From contig CAZVZK010000024.1 of NCBI GenBank assembly GCA_964630925.1, positions 20,705 to 84,704 on the forward strand: 64,000 nt of DNA, in the 5' to 3' direction. Position numbers and translations under genes: made by a program. Position 1 is the stretch's first letter. Each line of letters starts with the position of its first letter. The notes under the pieces are model-generated. The model was not told where the DNA came from. It saw only the letters and a program-made list of their open reading frames with translations, and ran no database searches. Positions 24,951-35,773 of this stretch are shown here, one piece after another. This stretch comes from RGDT01 sp964630925. GTDB lineage: Bacteria; Planctomycetota; Planctomycetia; Gemmatales; Gemmataceae.

Positions 24951-26456
24951 CTACGACCGGCCTCCGTCGGGCTTGCGGGGCATCGCCGGCCTCGCCTCGG
25001 GGACCGGGGGCGGCGTGGCCGGGCCGCCGACGGCCCGCTCCAGCGTGGCGCGGCGGCGGTGGTACTCGGCGGTGGCCTCGTAGTAGCGGTCCTGGAGGCC
25101 GGTGACGTTCCGCTGGGCCTCGATCAGGCTGAGGAACGGGACGCGGGATGTCTCGTAGCCGGCGAGCGCGGCCTTGACGTTCTGCCGGGCGGCGGGCAGG
25201 ACCGTCTTCTCGTAGAGGCGGACGACCTGCTCGGACTCGCGCACCTGCTCGTGGGCCTGCTGGACCTGGTAGTTGAGCTGGTCCACCTCGCGGGACAGCT
25301 CGGCGACGCGCTGGCCCAGGCGGGCCTGGGCCTCGGCGACCGCGCCCCAGCGCCTCTCCGTCCGCACGGGCAGGTTCAGGCGCAGCCCCACCTGGCCCCG
25401 CAGCGGCTTCTCCTGCCAGATGCTGTCGAAGGCCGCCAGCACCTCGATGTCCGGGTAGAATTCCAGGTGCGCCAGCCCCAGGCCGGCCCGCTCCGCCCGG
25501 ATGCGCTCCGCCAGCGCCATCAGGTCGGGCCGCCGCCGCACGGCCAGGGCGCGGAGGGCGACGGCCTCGGGGAGCGCCTCGCCCAGCTCGGCCTTCTCCG
25601 GCGGCGGAGGCAGCGGGCCGTCGGGCGGGAGGTGCATCAGCGTGTTGATGCGGGCGACGACGGCCGGCCGCAGGCGCTCCAGGCCCACCTGCCGCTCCTG
25701 GGCGCGGCCGATCTCCACCTCGGCCTGGCGGAAGTCCTGCTCCGGGGCCAGGCGGTTCTCGTAGCGCACCAGCGCCCTGGCGCGGAAGTCGCGCAAGAGG
25801 CGCAGGTTCTCGCGGCTGACGGCCAGGGCGCGGTCCACCAGGTAGTAGTCGTAGAAGGCGCGGCGGGCGGCCTCGGCGAGCTGGAGCTTCGCGTCGGCGA
25901 CATCGTGGCCGGCGGCCTGGGCCAGGGCCTGGGCGTTCTCGCCGCGCAGCCCCAGCTTGCCGCACCAGGGGTACTTCTGGGACAGCTCGACGCGGACGCC
26001 GCCGTCCAGGCCCCGCGAGGCCCAGGCACCGGGCGCGGCCTGGACTCCGAGCAGGGGGTCGTCGAGCGAGGTCACCTGGGGGTAGCGCGCCGAGGCGGCC
26101 TGCCAGGCGGCCACCATCAAGGCCACCGTGGGGCTGCGCTCCAGCACCCGCGCGACGACGGCGTCAACGTCCAGCTCCTTCGCCCCGGCGAACAGCGAGG
26201 GCGGGGCGGGCGGGGGCGGGGCCGTGCCTGGGGCAGGGCGGGGCCAAAGCATGGGGGCCGGGGCCGGCTCTCGCTTGTGGACGATGGTCACGAGCGGGCC
26301 CTTTTCCCAGGCCGGGGCGGCGGGCTGGGCCGGCAGGGCGGGCTGGGCCGCCGGGGCCGGGGCTTCCGCACGGGGCGGCATGTTCACGCAGCCGGCGTGG
26401 GCGAGCGCCAGCGCGGCCAGGCCGCAGCACCGCCGCATCCAGTACCACAGGCCCAT
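24951..26456 (-). CDS. Outer-membrane efflux lipoprotein, TolC/CusC family
   Basis: A 501-residue OEP with a lipoprotein-type signal (GLAALALAHAGC), a long Pro/Ala linker, then the helical repeats: VARVLERSPTVALMVAAWQAA, VELSQKYPWCGKLGLRGENAQ and VGLRLNLPVRTERRWGAVAEA. It is the last gene of the minus-strand array (183 nt after the ATPase gene) and is convergent with the phosphatase gene. It is the likely channel for the second RND pump at 31874-35287. The segment following KYPWCGKL matches the copper-type CusC pattern. Confidence 0.88.
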   Translation of the reverse strand: MGLWYWMRRCCGLAALALAHAGCVNMPPRAEAPAPAAQPALPAQPAAPAWEKGPLVTIVHKREPAPAPMLWPRPAPGTAPPPPAPPSLFAGAKELDVDAVVARVLERSPTVALMVAAWQAASARYPQVTSLDDPLLGVQAAPGAWASRGLDGGVRVELSQKYPWCGKLGLRGENAQALAQAAGHDVADAKLQLAEAARRAFYDYYLVDRALAVSRENLRLLRDFRARALVRYENRLAPEQDFRQAEVEIGRAQERQVGLERLRPAVVARINTLMHLPPDGPLPPPPEKAELGEALPEAVALRALAVRRRPDLMALAERIRAERAGLGLAHLEFYPDIEVLAAFDSIWQEKPLRGQVGLRLNLPVRTERRWGAVAEAQARLGQRVAELSREVDQLNYQVQQAHEQVRESEQVVRLYEKTVLPAARQNVKAALAGYETSRVPFLSLIEAQRNVTGLQDRYYEATAEYHRRRATLERAVGGPATPPPVPEARPAMPRKPDGGRS

Positions 26457-26639
26457 CGCTCACCCCCCGGCGTGGCCGGGCACGCCGCCCGCTCCCCCTT
26501 CAGCCTACTCCCCAGGTATCGGCCCCCGGCGAGGCGGCGCTGCGGCAAAACCGGCAAGGCCGGCGCAACCTGCCCGTAGCGAGGTCCAGGCTGCTGCGGG
26601 CTTCCACGGGACCAGGCCCCTCCGGCGGGCTCCTGCGGC

Positions 26640-28979
<2,340 letters not shown>

Positions 28980-29016
28980 GGGAGCGTCCTCAAGTGGATG
29001 GGCGAGGCGGACCGCG

Positions 29017-30279
29017 TCACCCGCCCGACAGCGAACGGAGGAGGGCCGGGAACCTCTCGGGGGGCGGGTCCAGCGAGGCGAGCTGGCGGGCGTTCGCCGC
29101 CCGCAGCAGCGGCTCCGTCGCGGCGTGGAACACCTGGCCCGCCGTCCCGGCGGCCGCCACCTTCAGCTCGCGGCCGTCGTGCGTGTCGCAGGTGTACGCA
29201 TACGCGATGCCGCCGGACGTGCCGAGATGCAAATGGGCCCGCCGCCCGTCGTGGCCGGCCGCGCGGGCGACGGGCGGCCGGCCGGCGAGGCCGAGGTCCT
29301 GGAACGCCTGGGCGGCGAGGGGGCCGGAGACGGCGGCCACACGGCCCGGCCCCAGCCCGGACGGCGCGGGCAGCGAGCCGGGCGGCGGGAGGAACAGCCC
29401 GAGGGCCGCGTCCTCGTCGAAGGGTGCCGGGGCGGGGAGGGCTTCAAAAACCCCCAGCGAGGCGACGTGCCGGCCGGGGCGGGCCTCGATGGGGGACTCC
29501 CACGACAGGGCCCTGGCCCCCCGGAGCCCGAGGCGGGCCTCGTTCGCCAGGCAGGCGAAGAGCAGCACGCGCGACACGTCGCCCCCCCGTTCATTGATCA
29601 CCGCCCTGCCGCCCGGCGCGAGCAGGAGACGCGCGGCCTCCAGGCAACGCCGGACCTGCCGGTGCGGGCGCAGGGGGTCCGCCGCCGCCGCACGCAACGC
29701 CTCGCCCCGGCGGTAGGACTCGGGACGCTCCGACGGCAGGTACGGCAGCAGGAACGCCGGCATGGCCAGCATCGTCACGGCCACGTCGAAGCCGCCCCCA
29801 AGCACCCCCGCGCCCGTGTAGTCGCCGCAGACGAACTCCGCGTTCGCCACCCCGGCCCGCCGTTTCAGGGCGGCGGCCAGCTCGGCCAGCCCCGGCGAGC
29901 GTTCGACCCCGACGACGCGCGAGCCGGGGAACCGCCTGGCGAGGTACAGCGTGCCCAGGCCGCACCCGCACCCGAGGTCCGCGATGGAGCCGTGCGGCCC
30001 CGCCGCCACCGCCTCGGCGACGGCGGGCAGGGCCGCCTTGTGGTATCCCAGCCGGCCTTCCTGGAGCAGCAGCGCGAGCGCGTGGTGCTTGCCCACGAAG
30101 TCGAACCAGGCGGGGCCGTCGGGGCCGGTGCCGAATCCCATCCGGGCCTCCATGTACTGCGCGTACAATTCGGGCTCCAGCACCGCCCGGAGGCGCTCCT
30201 CCCACCCGGCCAGCCCGGCGGGCCACTCCAGGCCCAGGTCGCGGACCAGGTCGTTCAGGGCCGTGTCATCGCTGGCCAT
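29017..30279 (-). CDS. Methyltransferase-like protein, copy 2
   Basis: A 420-residue protein from ATG 30279. After about 85 residues with WFDFVGKHHALALLLQEGRLGY comes a Rossmann SAM-binding motif (IADLGCGCGLGTLYLARRF; acidic VGVERS end of strand 2; FVCGDYTG). The C-terminal half has LLAPGGRAVINE and a terminal domain with YTCDTHDGRELK. It is similar throughout to the gene at 30585-31877, so the two are tandem paralogs. What it methylates is unknown; in planctomycetes such proteins occur beside metal genes, and arsenic or mercury methylation is a possibility only. The Cys triad of arsenite methyltransferases is not evident. Confidence 0.8.
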   Translation of the reverse strand: MASDDTALNDLVRDLGLEWPAGLAGWEERLRAVLEPELYAQYMEARMGFGTGPDGPAWFDFVGKHHALALLLQEGRLGYHKAALPAVAEAVAAGPHGSIADLGCGCGLGTLYLARRFPGSRVVGVERSPGLAELAAALKRRAGVANAEFVCGDYTGAGVLGGGFDVAVTMLAMPAFLLPYLPSERPESYRRGEALRAAAADPLRPHRQVRRCLEAARLLLAPGGRAVINERGGDVSRVLLFACLANEARLGLRGARALSWESPIEARPGRHVASLGVFEALPAPAPFDEDAALGLFLPPPGSLPAPSGLGPGRVAAVSGPLAAQAFQDLGLAGRPPVARAAGHDGRRAHLHLGTSGGIAYAYTCDTHDGRELKVAAAGTAGQVFHAATEPLLRAANARQLASLDPPPERFPALLRSLSGG

Positions 30280-30419
30280 CCGGCGTCCCCCCGTTCGCCC
30301 CCGCACCGGCAACGTCCCAGGCCGCCGCCGGCCGGCCGCCCGCCGAGACAGGGCCATGATCCAGGCGAAGAAGAGGCGGCGCATGGCCGGCAGGACGCCG
30401 GGCGGCAGAGGGGGGGGCG

Positions 30420-30541
30420 CGCCCGGCGTTGCGGTGGCTGCCGGCGGCGCGGGCGGGGTCTGCCGCCATGCCGCTGACGGGGTCGATGGCCGCGCCGGCG
30501 CGGCCATCGTGCCCTTCGTGCCGGCCTTCGCTTCTCTCCAC
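30420..30541 (-). pseudogene. Eroded YHS/CopA N-terminus remnant
   Basis: Minus-strand translation from about 30541 reads DPVSGMAADPARAAGSHRNAG, a clear relative of DPVCGMAVDPARAAGTHRHGG in the copper ATPase at 28.9 kb. The metal-binding Cys is now Ser, and the WFCSASC continuation is lost. It lies after a methyltransferase gene exactly as the intact ATPase does, so it marks a decayed second copy of that gene's start. It is not expected to make a functional product. Confidence 0.65.
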
Positions 30542-30584
30542 GGCTCGGTCCTCCTCGGGCGGGGGCCTCCGGCGCGGGCCCCGC

Positions 30585-31877
30585 TCAGGGATTCCCGCCT
30601 CCGCCGGCGTCGGGGCCGATGAGCGCCCGCAGCAGCTCGGGGAGCCTCTCGGCGGGCGGGTCCAGCGCGGCGAACTGGCCGGCCCCTGACTCCCGCCTGA
30701 GCGCGTCCACCTCGGCGGCGAACAGCCACGCCGCGATGTCGGCGTGGGCCAGCTTCAGCTCGCGGCCGTCGTGCGTGTCGCAGGCGTAGCTGTAGGCGGC
30801 CGGGCCGCGCCCCCTGCCGAGGTGGAGGTGGCGCGGCCGCCCGTCGCGCATGCGGGCACGCACGCACGCGCCCTGGCCGCCGGCAGCGACGGCCCGGAAC
30901 GCCTGCGCGGCGAGCGGGCCGTTCATGATGGTCATCTGGCCGGTGCCTGCGGCCGGGGCGGGCGGCAGGGCCTTGGCCGGCGGGTGCAGCAGGGCCAGGG
31001 CCGCGTCCTCGTCGAAGGCGGCCGGGCCGGGGAGGGCCTCGGCCGTCACCAGGGAGGCGGAGCGCCGGCCCGGCACGACCTCGTTGGCGGCCTCCCACGA
31101 CACCGGCAGCGTGGCGCGTGGCCCGAGCCCGGCGCGGCAGGCGAGCAGCAAGAAGAGCAGGGCCTGGGGGACGCCGCCCAGCCGCTCGTGGAGGACGGCC
31201 CGGCCGCCGGGGCGCAGGGCCGCCCTCACGGCCGCCAGGCAGCGGGCCACCCGCCGGTGCGGCAGGACCGGGTCGTCGGCCAGGGCGCGCAGGGCCTCGC
31301 CCCGCCGGTACGTCTCCGGGGCCTCGGACGGGACGAAGGGGAGGAAGTGGGCGGGCATGGAGTGCAGCGCCACGGCCGCGTCGAACGGGCCGCCCGCCGC
31401 GCCCTGGGAGTAGTCGCCGCAGGCGAACTCGGCGTTGGCGGCCCCGGCGCGGGCCGCCAGCTCGCGGGCCAGCCCGACCAGGCCGGCCGACCGCTCCACG
31501 CCGACGAGCCGCGAGCGGGGGAAGCGGCGGGCCAGCCAGATCGTCGCCAGGCCGCAGCCGCAGCCGAGGTCCGCCACCGAGGCGTGCGGCCCGGCGGCCA
31601 GGGCCTCGGCGGCGGCCGGCAGGGCGGCGGCGTGGTACTCCAGCCGCGCCTCCTGGAGCAGCAGGGCGAGGCGCTGGTGCCGCCCGGCGAAGTCGTAGAA
31701 GCCCGCCGAGGCGTCGGGGCCCGCCGACGGGCCCATGCGGTACTCCAGGTACTCCGCGTACACCTCGCCGTCGAGGGACGCCCGCAGGCGCTCCTCCCAG
31801 GCGTCGTGGCCTGCGGGCCATTGCAGCCCCAGGTCCGCCGCCAGCTCCGCCAGGGCCGTGTCCGGCCGGCCGCTCAT
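30585..31877 (-). CDS. Methyltransferase-like protein, copy 1, coupled to RND pump
   Basis: A 430-residue protein whose ATG (31877) overlaps the stop of the upstream RND pump gene as ATGA, so it is translationally coupled. It has FYDFAGRHQRLALLLQEARLEY, the SAM motif VADLGCGCGLATIWLARRF, VGVERSAG, FACGDYS, LRPGGRAVLHERL and the terminal YACDTHDGRELK domain. Its whole length matches the paralog at 29017-30279. Coupling to an efflux pump suggests a role in the same metal response, for example modifying the exported substrate, but this is inferred from context. Confidence 0.82.
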   Translation of the reverse strand: MSGRPDTALAELAADLGLQWPAGHDAWEERLRASLDGEVYAEYLEYRMGPSAGPDASAGFYDFAGRHQRLALLLQEARLEYHAAALPAAAEALAAGPHASVADLGCGCGLATIWLARRFPRSRLVGVERSAGLVGLARELAARAGAANAEFACGDYSQGAAGGPFDAAVALHSMPAHFLPFVPSEAPETYRRGEALRALADDPVLPHRRVARCLAAVRAALRPGGRAVLHERLGGVPQALLFLLLACRAGLGPRATLPVSWEAANEVVPGRRSASLVTAEALPGPAAFDEDAALALLHPPAKALPPAPAAGTGQMTIMNGPLAAQAFRAVAAGGQGACVRARMRDGRPRHLHLGRGRGPAAYSYACDTHDGRELKLAHADIAAWLFAAEVDALRRESGAGQFAALDPPAERLPELLRALIGPDAGGGGNP

Positions 31878-34800
31878 GCCTCGCCCTCCTTGCCCGCCGC
31901 CCCCGCCGGGGCCGCACGCCCCGCCGGGCCTGGCCCCTCGTCGTCGTCGCGCAGCCAGGCGTCCCGGCCGTCCTCCCTGGGGGCCTCGCCGGCCGCCGGC
32001 CGCTGGTAGATGCCCTTGCCGAACAGGTAGAAGACGGCCGGCGTCACCACCTGGTCGAGGATGGTCGAGTCGATCAGCCCGCCGACAACCACGATGGCGA
32101 GGGGGTAGAGGATCTCCTTGCCCGGCTGGTTGGCCCCCAGAAGCAGCGGCACCAGGCCCATCACCGCCACCAGGGCCGTCATCATCACCGGCGCGAGGCG
32201 CTCCAGGCTGCCGCGCACGATCATGTCCTCGCCGAACTCCTCGCCCTCGTGGACGATGAGGTGCCGGTAGTGGCTGATCATCATGATGCCGTTGCGGCTG
32301 ACGATGCCGATGAGCGTGATGAAGCCCACCCAGTGGGCCACCGACAGCGTCGTCGCCGACGCCCACACGCGGGGCCAGTCCCACCACGGGGCGGCCTGCA
32401 ACGCCTCGCGCGTCGGCTGGTTGGCGATCATCAGGGCCACCACCGAGCCCAGGGCCGCCAGCGGGATGTTGACGCCCAGCACCTGCAACGCCGACACCCA
32501 CGAGCCCAGGCACTTGGTCAGCAGCAGGAAGACGCCCACCACCGACAGCGCGCCCAGGATCAGGAGCCGGCGGCCGGCCTCCTGCTGGGCCTCGTGCTGG
32601 CCGCCGTACTCCACGCGGTAGCCGGGCCTCCCCGCCAGGGCCGCCTCGACGGGCCGGGCCTTCGCCTTGACCTCCTCCACCACGGAGCCGAGGTCGCGGC
32701 CATCGACGTTGAAGGCCACCACCACCCGCCGCTCCACCTTCTCCCGGTTGAGCGTATTCGGCCCCGTCGTCTCCAGGACCTCGGCCACCTCGGCCAGCGG
32801 CACCTTGCGGCCCAGCGGCGTATCGAGGACCGTCCGGCCGATCACCGCCGGGTCGGAGCGCGACGCCTCGTCGTACCAGACGACGAGGTCGAAGTACCTG
32901 TCCTCGTCGAGGACGACGGACACCTTACGGCCCTTGTAGGCCGTCTCCAGCAGGCGCGACACGTCGCCGGGGGCCAGGCCGTGCCGCGCCGCCTCCTTCC
33001 TCTTCACGCGCAGCCGGAGCTGGGGCACCTCGACCTGCGGCTCCACCTGCAAGTCCACGACGCCCTTGACGCCGGCGATGCGCGACTGGATGTCGTGGGC
33101 GAGGCTCCGCAGCTCGCGGATGTCGGGGCCGAACACCTTCACGGCCACCTGGGCGCGGACGCCGCTCATGATGTGGTCGAGCCGGTGCGAGATGGGCTGG
33201 CCGACGTTGACCTTCACGCCGGGCACGCCGCTGACGCGCTCGCGGATGTCGGCCGTCACCTCGTGCGGCGGCCGGCCGTGCCTCTCGTAGCCCCAGGAGT
33301 GCAGGCCGGGCACCGCACGCAGGAGGGCGTAGCCCCAGCCCTCCCTCCTCCGCTCATGCTCCGCCAGCCGCACCTCGATCTCGGAGACGTTCACGCCCTC
33401 GGCATGCTCGTCCATCTCGGCCCGGCCCGTGCGCCGCGAGACGGCCTCCACCTCCGGCACCTTGAGGATCAGGTCCTCCACGCGGCGGGCGATGCGGCCG
33501 CTCTCCTCCAGGCTGGTGCCCGGCTCGGCCTGCACGTTCACCGTCAGGGTGCCCTCGTTGAAGGGCGGCATGAACGACGTGCCCATCCAGCCGATGACGA
33601 ACTTGGAGCCGATGGCCAGGACGGCCACGGCGATCAGCACCGGCCAGGGGTGGCGGAAGGTGAAGCGGATGAGCTTCTCGTCGGCCCACTTGAGCCATCG
33701 CAGCAGGAAGGGGTCCTCCTTCTCCTCCACCGAGCCGGCCTGCGGCAGCAGCAGCGAGCAGAGGACGGGCGTGACGGTCAGGGACACCACGAGCGAGGCC
33801 AGCAGCGAGACGAGGTAGGCCATGCCCAGGGGCGCGAACATCCGCCCCTCCAGGCCGGACAGGGCGAACAGCGGCAGCACCACCAGGCAGACGATGAGGG
33901 TGGCGTAGACGATGCTGTTGCGGATCTCCTGCGAGGCCGCCAGCACCACCAGCAGCGGCGGGTCCGGGCTGTCCTTGAGCCGGTTCTCCTTGAGCCGGCG
34001 GAAGATGTTCTCCACGTCCACGATGGCGTCGTCCACCAGCTCGCCGACGGCCACGGCGATGCCGCCCAGCGTCATGGTGTTGATCGTCACGCCGAAGAAG
34101 TTGAAGACCAGGATCGTGACCAGGATGGACAGGGGTATGGCCGTCAGCGTGATGAAGCTGGTGCGCAGGTTCCAGAGGAACAGGAAGAGGACGACGAACA
34201 CCCAGACGGTGCCGTCGCGGATGGCCTCGACGACGTTGTCCACGGAGCGCTGGATGAAGTCGGACTGGCGGAAGACGCGCCGCTCGATCACCACGCCCTC
34301 GGGCAGCGTCTTCTGGATCTCGTCCAGCACGGCCTCGATGCGCGGCGTCAGGTCGAGGGTGTTGGCGTCGGGCTGCTTCTGGATGGCCAGGATGACGGCG
34401 GGGCCCCCAGCCACCTTGCCCCCCTCGCGGACGAGGACGGCCCCGTCGCCGCGCCGCACCGGGCCACCCAGGCGCACGTCGGCCACGTCCTTGATCCGCA
34501 CCGGCCGGGGCTTGCGGGCCGCCACCACCGTCTCGGCGATCTCCTCCGTGGTCAGGCCCTGCCCCTGGATGCGGATGAGGGCCTCCTTCGTGCCCCGCAC
34601 CATGACGCCGCCGCCGGCCAGGACGTTGGACTTCTCGGCCGCCTCCACGAGCTGCTGGAGCGTCACGCCCTGGGCCGCCAGCCGCTCGGGCGAGGTGACC
34701 ACCTGGTACTGCTTCAGCACGCCGCCCATGACCGTGACCTGCGAGACGCCCTCGACGGCCAGCAGGCGGTTCCGCACGGTGAACTCGCCCAGCGTCCGCA

Positions 34801-35287
34801 GCTCCATCGCCTTCTTCAGCCGCCCCTCGGGCGTGCCGGGCACCTGCTCGGTGCGCAGGCCGAGGATCATGACCTCGCCCATGATCGAGGAGATGGGGGC
34901 CAGCGTGGGGCTGACGCCCTCGGGCAGCTTCTCCCTGGCGAGCTGGATCTTCTCGGCGACGATCTGCCGGTCGCGGTAGATGTCGGTGCCCCAGCCGAAC
35001 TCGACCCAGACGACCGACAGCCCGATGCCCGACGACGACCGCACCCGCTGCACGCCGGTGGCCCCGTTGAGCTGGTACTCCAGTTGCCGCGTGACCAGGA
35101 CCTCGACCTCCTCGGGGGCCAGGCCGGGGGCCTCCGTCAGCACCGTCACCGTCGGGCGGTTCAGGTCGGGGAACACGTCCACCGGCGTCCGCGCGAGCTG
35201 GTGGACGCCGACGACGCACACGGCCGCCGCCGCCACCAGCACCAGGGCGCGGTTCTTCAGCGAGAACGCCAGGACGTGGCTCAGCAT
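31874..35287 (-). CDS. HME-RND efflux pump, CzcA/CusA-related, divergent substrate site
   Basis: A 1137-residue RND permease from ATG 35287 with the HME-RND start (LAFSLKNRALVLVAAAAVCVVG, TPVDVFPDLNRPTVTV), proton-relay helix with paired acids (VAVGELVDDAIVDVEN) and second-half MPPFNEGTLTV. The three copper-binding methionines of CusA are missing: the first site reads GTLTVNVQAEPGTS and the second EHAEGVNVSEIEV. Substrate therefore differs from the cusA at 19841 and cannot be called; zinc, cobalt or another ion is possible. It overlaps the preceding response-regulator gene by 7 nt and the following methyltransferase gene by ATGA, so all three are coupled. Its adaptor is the double-length protein at 35774. 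Confidence 0.9.
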   Translation of the reverse strand: MLSHVLAFSLKNRALVLVAAAAVCVVGVHQLARTPVDVFPDLNRPTVTVLTEAPGLAPEEVEVLVTRQLEYQLNGATGVQRVRSSSGIGLSVVWVEFGWGTDIYRDRQIVAEKIQLAREKLPEGVSPTLAPISSIMGEVMILGLRTEQVPGTPEGRLKKAMELRTLGEFTVRNRLLAVEGVSQVTVMGGVLKQYQVVTSPERLAAQGVTLQQLVEAAEKSNVLAGGGVMVRGTKEALIRIQGQGLTTEEIAETVVAARKPRPVRIKDVADVRLGGPVRRGDGAVLVREGGKVAGGPAVILAIQKQPDANTLDLTPRIEAVLDEIQKTLPEGVVIERRVFRQSDFIQRSVDNVVEAIRDGTVWVFVVLFLFLWNLRTSFITLTAIPLSILVTILVFNFFGVTINTMTLGGIAVAVGELVDDAIVDVENIFRRLKENRLKDSPDPPLLVVLAASQEIRNSIVYATLIVCLVVLPLFALSGLEGRMFAPLGMAYLVSLLASLVVSLTVTPVLCSLLLPQAGSVEEKEDPFLLRWLKWADEKLIRFTFRHPWPVLIAVAVLAIGSKFVIGWMGTSFMPPFNEGTLTVNVQAEPGTSLEESGRIARRVEDLILKVPEVEAVSRRTGRAEMDEHAEGVNVSEIEVRLAEHERRREGWGYALLRAVPGLHSWGYERHGRPPHEVTADIRERVSGVPGVKVNVGQPISHRLDHIMSGVRAQVAVKVFGPDIRELRSLAHDIQSRIAGVKGVVDLQVEPQVEVPQLRLRVKRKEAARHGLAPGDVSRLLETAYKGRKVSVVLDEDRYFDLVVWYDEASRSDPAVIGRTVLDTPLGRKVPLAEVAEVLETTGPNTLNREKVERRVVVAFNVDGRDLGSVVEEVKAKARPVEAALAGRPGYRVEYGGQHEAQQEAGRRLLILGALSVVGVFLLLTKCLGSWVSALQVLGVNIPLAALGSVVALMIANQPTREALQAAPWWDWPRVWASATTLSVAHWVGFITLIGIVSRNGIMMISHYRHLIVHEGEEFGEDMIVRGSLERLAPVMMTALVAVMGLVPLLLGANQPGKEILYPLAIVVVGGLIDSTILDQVVTPAVFYLFGKGIYQRPAAGEAPREDGRDAWLRDDDEGPGPAGRAAPAGAAGKEGEA

Positions 35288-35709
35288 GGATCGCCTCCGT
35301 CCTGGGGGCGGCCCGGCCGGCCGGCCGCCTCCTCGGCATCGCGGATGACGGCCGCGAGCGCCGCCGCGAGGCCGGCCATGCTGCCGAACGGCTTCTGGAA
35401 GACGCGGGCGGCCCCAAGGGCCCGCAAGTCGGCGTCGGAGTAACGTCCCGTGTCGCCCGACGTGAAGCAGCAGGGGAGAGACGGGTCGGCCTCCCGCAAG
35501 GCCCTGAGCGTGGCCGGCCCGTCCAGCCCCTCCATCTGCACGTCGAGCAGGGCCAGGGCGACGAGGTCGCGGTGCCGCCGGCATGCCTCCACGGCCTCCC
35601 CCGCGCTGGCCGCAGTCAGCGCCACGAGGCCGTGGCACCGCAGGGCCTCGGCGAGCATCCCGAGTACGGCTCGGCTGTCATCGACCACCAGGATCGTCCT
35701 CCGGTGCAT
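35281..35709 (-). CDS. Single-domain response regulator
   Basis: A 142-residue receiver domain with no output domain: TILVVDDSRAVLGML (acidic pocket), ALLDVQMEGLDGP with the phospho-acceptor Asp near residue 55, CFTSGDTG for the Thr/Ser switch and VFQKPF with the conserved Lys. The Cys pair in LPCCFTS is unusual. Its last codons overlap the start of the RND pump gene. A stand-alone receiver embedded in an efflux operon is odd; no cognate histidine kinase is in the window. Confidence 0.9.
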   Translation of the reverse strand: MHRRTILVVDDSRAVLGMLAEALRCHGLVALTAASAGEAVEACRRHRDLVALALLDVQMEGLDGPATLRALREADPSLPCCFTSGDTGRYSDADLRALGAARVFQKPFGSMAGLAAALAAVIRDAEEAAGRPGRPQDGGDPC

Positions 35710-35773
35710 GGGCCCCTCAGTCGTCGTCGGGGGTCGGCCGGGCTCGTCCCGCCCTCGGCCCTTCCCGCCCGCT

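Noticed and set aside
29017..31877. Arsenite methyltransferase (ArsM) identity for the two methyltransferases
   Set aside because: The SAM motif is present but the spaced Cys residues typical of ArsM are not evident, so only a generic methyltransferase call is made.
31118..35443. A 1441-codon plus-strand open frame opposite the second RND pump
   Set aside because: Same reason: antisense shadow of a well-supported pump gene.
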